From Eubacterium sp. (GTDB lineage: Bacteria > Bacillota > Clostridia > Oscillospirales > Acutalibacteraceae): a stretch of 64,000 nucleotides of DNA. Shown in pieces: positions 61,643-64,000 of the stretch; within the stretch, counting starts at the first letter, position 1; each line of letters opens with the position of its first letter. A model generated the notes under the pieces. The model had not been told where the DNA came from. It did no database searches and worked only from the letters and a program-made list of their open reading frames with translations. The stretch is from the NCBI GenBank assembly GCA_015655975.1, contig DVEP01000040.1, forward strand, positions 31,986 through 95,985, given 5' to 3'. A program made the position numbers and the translations under genes.

Positions 61643-63790
61643 TTGAAGTCGCATACTTTAAAAAAAGTTATTTCAATATTGCTTTGTGTATCTTTTGTAA
61701 TGTTTTTTGCATCGTGTTCAAGCCAAAAAACCATGGCAGAAAAACAAGAAGTTCCAAATAATCTTGCCGTACCGAAGTCTTTAACAAGAGAAAATAAAAC
61801 AGGGGATATTTATGTTTCGGCAGACGGAGATGATAAAAACTCAGGCACAAAAGAAAGTCCTGTCAAAACTCCACAGCGCGCTGTTGAATTGGCTGAAAAA
61901 ATGAATAAGTCTGAAAAAGTTATTTATTTTTCAAAAGGGGAATACTCTGTGAATTCTATTAATTTAACAGAAAAAGACAGTAATATAACTTTTTTTGCTG
62001 AAAACAATGTTGTTTTTAACGGTGGTTTTACACTTGATACAAATGATTTTAAAGACTACAAAAACAATATAAAAGTACTGGATTTAACAAAATACGGTAT
62101 TACAGCAGAGAAAATAGGACAGATTCGAGCATTCGGACAATTTAATCAGGCAGAAAAATACAATGAAGCAGGCAGTATATATTGCGAACTGTTTTGTGAC
62201 GATACTCGCATGACGCTTGCTCGCTATCCAAATGAAAACGAATATTTATATACCGGAAAAATTCTTGACAACGGTGATTCTAAAGAAGTTTATACTTCAA
62301 AAGGAACTGAAACAAATAAAGAATGGGATACACTTAAAAATCCGAGAGGCGGCACTTTTGAGGCTAAAAAAGAAGTAACCGACAGAGCGAAATCGTGGAC
62401 TGACAGCGATGATATTTGGATGTACGGCTATTTTCAGTACGATTGGGCAGATTCAACAACACCATTGAAAAAAGTTGACAACGGCACAATTACAACAGAA
62501 TATGCAAGTGTTTACGGCTTTAAAGAGAATATGCCTTACTATTTCTTTAATGTTTTTGAAGAATTAGATGCAGAAAATGAATGGTATATCGATAAAGATG
62601 ATATGAAACTTTATTTTATACCGCCTAAAGATTTTAAAGACAAAACAATTTCACTTTCTCTTTCGACTGAAAACTTAATAAATTTAAACAATGCAAATAA
62701 CATAACTTTTGACGGCATAACATTTGCGGGTACACGCTTAAATGCGATTAAAGGCAGCGGAAACAACATTACCGTAAAAAACTGTACCATAAAAAATGTA
62801 GGCGAAAATGCAATAGAAATCACAGGCTCAAATATTCTCGTTGAAAACAATGAAATTACCGCAACAGGCAAAGCAGGTGTTATTTTAACAGGCGGAAACA
62901 GGGAAAACTTAACTTCAGGTCAAAATATAATTACAAACAATTTAATTCACGATTGGTCTCAAATATACAAAACCTATCAACCTGCTGTTTCATTAAACGG
63001 AGTAGGGGGATTATGCAGTCATAATGAAATTTTTAATTCACCTCACGAGGCAATTACTTATTCAGGCAACAATCACATTATTGAGTATAATATAATACAC
63101 GATGTTGTTTTGCAGTCATCTGATGCAGGCGCAATATATGCGGGAAGAAGTTGGAGCTATTATGGCAATATAATAAGATATAATTGTATATACAATATCG
63201 GCTCGGAAAACTTTTCTCCAAGCGCTATTTATTTTGATGACGCACTTTCAGGACAACAGGCGTACGGGAATTTATTATTAAATATTCCGGGAAATGCATT
63301 TTTACTCGGAGGCGGACGCGATTTAACGATTGAAAATAATTTGATTGTCAATTCATCGTGCGCATTTTTATATGATGACCGAGCAATAGTTGATGGGTCT
63401 GACGGCGGATGGTTTCATCACAGCAAAACTAAAGGAGAAGGTTTATGGGCAACTTTGAACGAAGTTGATATTAATTCTAATGCGTGGAAAAGTGCTTTTC
63501 CTGAACTGTCAAAACTATCAGATGATTTTGATGATACAAAAGACCCAATGTTCGCTGCAAATCCTGCAAACAGTAAAGTTAAAAATAATGTTGTAGTTAA
63601 TACAAAGAAAAGTATCGGAGAAATTTCAAAAGGTGCAAAAAAATATAGTGATATTTCAGACAATACATTATTTAAAATCAAAGATTTTCCTTTTGAAGAA
63701 AAAGGTAACTATACTTTAACTGAACTTCCAAATAATTTTGAACAACTGCCATTTGATAAAATGGGAAGACTTTATGTGACAGGTGAATAA
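61643..63790 (+). CDS. Beta-helix lipoprotein, GH141-like or related
   Basis: A 715-residue exported lipoprotein that starts at TTG 61643 after AGGGGG. The lipobox is FASCS (Cys about residue 25). The opening YVSADGDDKNSGTKESP is the typical start of right-handed parallel beta-helix proteins. Segments such as ENEWYIDKDDMKLYFIPP and the helix coils with HNEIFNSPHEAITYSGNNH and DAGAIYAGRSW resemble GH141-type proteins (alpha-L-fucosidase or xylanase) and related beta-helix glycosidases. The family is a guess from layout. It is the last gene of the operon and one of only two surface proteins in it. No good terminator follows. Confidence 0.75.
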   Translation: MKSHTLKKVISILLCVSFVMFFASCSSQKTMAEKQEVPNNLAVPKSLTRENKTGDIYVSADGDDKNSGTKESPVKTPQRAVELAEKMNKSEKVIYFSKGEYSVNSINLTEKDSNITFFAENNVVFNGGFTLDTNDFKDYKNNIKVLDLTKYGITAEKIGQIRAFGQFNQAEKYNEAGSIYCELFCDDTRMTLARYPNENEYLYTGKILDNGDSKEVYTSKGTETNKEWDTLKNPRGGTFEAKKEVTDRAKSWTDSDDIWMYGYFQYDWADSTTPLKKVDNGTITTEYASVYGFKENMPYYFFNVFEELDAENEWYIDKDDMKLYFIPPKDFKDKTISLSLSTENLINLNNANNITFDGITFAGTRLNAIKGSGNNITVKNCTIKNVGENAIEITGSNILVENNEITATGKAGVILTGGNRENLTSGQNIITNNLIHDWSQIYKTYQPAVSLNGVGGLCSHNEIFNSPHEAITYSGNNHIIEYNIIHDVVLQSSDAGAIYAGRSWSYYGNIIRYNCIYNIGSENFSPSAIYFDDALSGQQAYGNLLLNIPGNAFLLGGGRDLTIENNLIVNSSCAFLYDDRAIVDGSDGGWFHHSKTKGEGLWATLNEVDINSNAWKSAFPELSKLSDDFDDTKDPMFAANPANSKVKNNVVVNTKKSIGEISKGAKKYSDISDNTLFKIKDFPFEEKGNYTLTELPNNFEQLPFDKMGRLYVTGE

Positions 63791-63834
63791 AAAATAGATT
63801 TTATTATTCTAAATAATTTTTGAATTAATTATAC

Positions 63835-63880
63835 AAAATAAATGAAAGATTATAAAATAAATGAAAGATTATAAAATAAA
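63835..63880. repeat. 19-bp tandem repeat, 2.4 copies
   Basis: AAAATAAATGAAAGATTAT occurs at 63835-63853 and again at 63854-63872, followed by a partial AAAATAAA. It lies in the AT-rich gap between the operon and the insertion sequence. It may be a replication-slippage product. Confidence 0.85.
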
Positions 63881-63898
63881 AAAAAAGACGGTTATTAA

Positions 63899-64000
63899 TG
63901 TACTGCCCCAAATTGTGCAGACAATACAAAAAAGGCCACCGATGGCAGAATAATTAAATTTTAAGCAACAAACTGATTTCGTTTTTCAAGCGGAGTCAGT
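63899..64000 (-). mobile_element. IS3-family insertion sequence, one end only
   Basis: The stretch TGTACTGCCCCAAATTGTGC beginning at 63899 has the look of an IS150-subgroup terminal inverted repeat, with TG at the very edge. The transposase end lies just inside (see next entry). TAA at 63896-63898 could be a 3-bp target duplication. The element continues beyond the window. Confidence 0.75.
63961..64000 (-). CDS. IS3-family transposase OrfB, C-terminal end only
   Basis: The last 12 codons on the minus strand read LTPLEKRNQFVA and stop. This is the usual end of IS3/IS150-type OrfB integrase proteins (family ending like LTPxExRxQ). The rest of the gene lies outside the window. Confidence 0.75.
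   Translation of the reverse strand, partial: LTPLEKRNQFVA

Noticed and set aside
63791..63898. Terminator after the long operon
   Set aside because: The stretch is AT-rich with short chance repeats; no stem with a following T tract was found.
1..64000. CRISPR arrays, tRNA, rRNA and phage genes
   Set aside because: No regularly spaced repeats, cloverleaf-like or rRNA-like stretches, and no phage structural or integrase genes were seen, apart from the IS end at the right edge.

Overview
The window reads as chromosome from a low-GC, endospore-forming member of the Clostridia, most likely an Oscillospirales/Ruminococcaceae-type gut bacterium. The support is the AT-rich codon use with strong AGGAGG-type ribosome sites, spoVM, sipL and spoIVA in one cluster, and a gene order from yicC to spoVM that follows the Bacillus subtilis yloC-spoVM region. 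Clostridia-type SipL is present. No rRNA, tRNA or CRISPR array was seen.

Layout. (1) 1-6.9 kb: carbohydrate island A, with the 3' part of a DUF5107/TPR gene, a TIM-barrel glycosidase of GH101/GH129 flavour, a GH95 alpha-L-fucosidase and a membrane-anchored metallophosphatase. It ends at a clear terminator. (2) 7.1-14.1 kb: xanthine phosphoribosyltransferase and a BMP-type nucleoside ABC transporter (lipoprotein, double ATPase, two permeases), then a COG2509 flavoprotein. (3) 14.1-27.3 kb: housekeeping run yicC-remA-gmk-rpoZ-priA-def-fmt-(Zn peptidase)-rsmB-rlmN-prpC-pknB-rsgA-thiN, then an unannotated 47-aa membrane protein and spoVM. (4) 27.3-30.3 kb: sipL and spoIVA, the spore coat basement layer partners of SpoVM. 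(5) 30.3-44.4 kb: mixed housekeeping genes (DUF1294, zinc ribbon, GHL10 lipoprotein, mtaB, D,D-carboxypeptidase, pgi, yceD-rpmF, der, plsY, a CwlD-like amidase, radA). An Lsa-type antibiotic-resistance ABC-F gene lies among them with a complete-looking attenuator leader. (6) 44.5-63.8 kb: carbohydrate island B. Two glycosidase genes (GH18-like, GH3) point left. A LacI-type regulator points right and starts a tightly packed run of nine genes: regulator, unknown barrel protein, GH35, GPH-type sugar transporter, leucine-rich lipoprotein, GH95-like, alpha-galactosidase-like TIM barrel, GH109-like and a beta-helix lipoprotein. (7) 63.9-64 kb: the end of an IS3-family insertion sequence.

How the parts work together. 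The two islands together encode activities expected for alpha-fucose, beta-galactose and alpha-GalNAc or alpha-galactose caps, which would suit host mucin or blood-group glycans; plant glycans remain possible. Most of the glycosidases lack signal peptides, so the model is import by the GPH transporter followed by cytoplasmic trimming, with two lipoproteins at the surface. The most striking regulatory structure is the lsa leader at 41,011-41,254 (minus strand). It has a promoter, a 7-codon ORF, a hairpin sequestering a 13-nt antiterminator, and an intrinsic terminator, arranged so that a ribosome stalled by drug on the leader ORF would switch on resistance.
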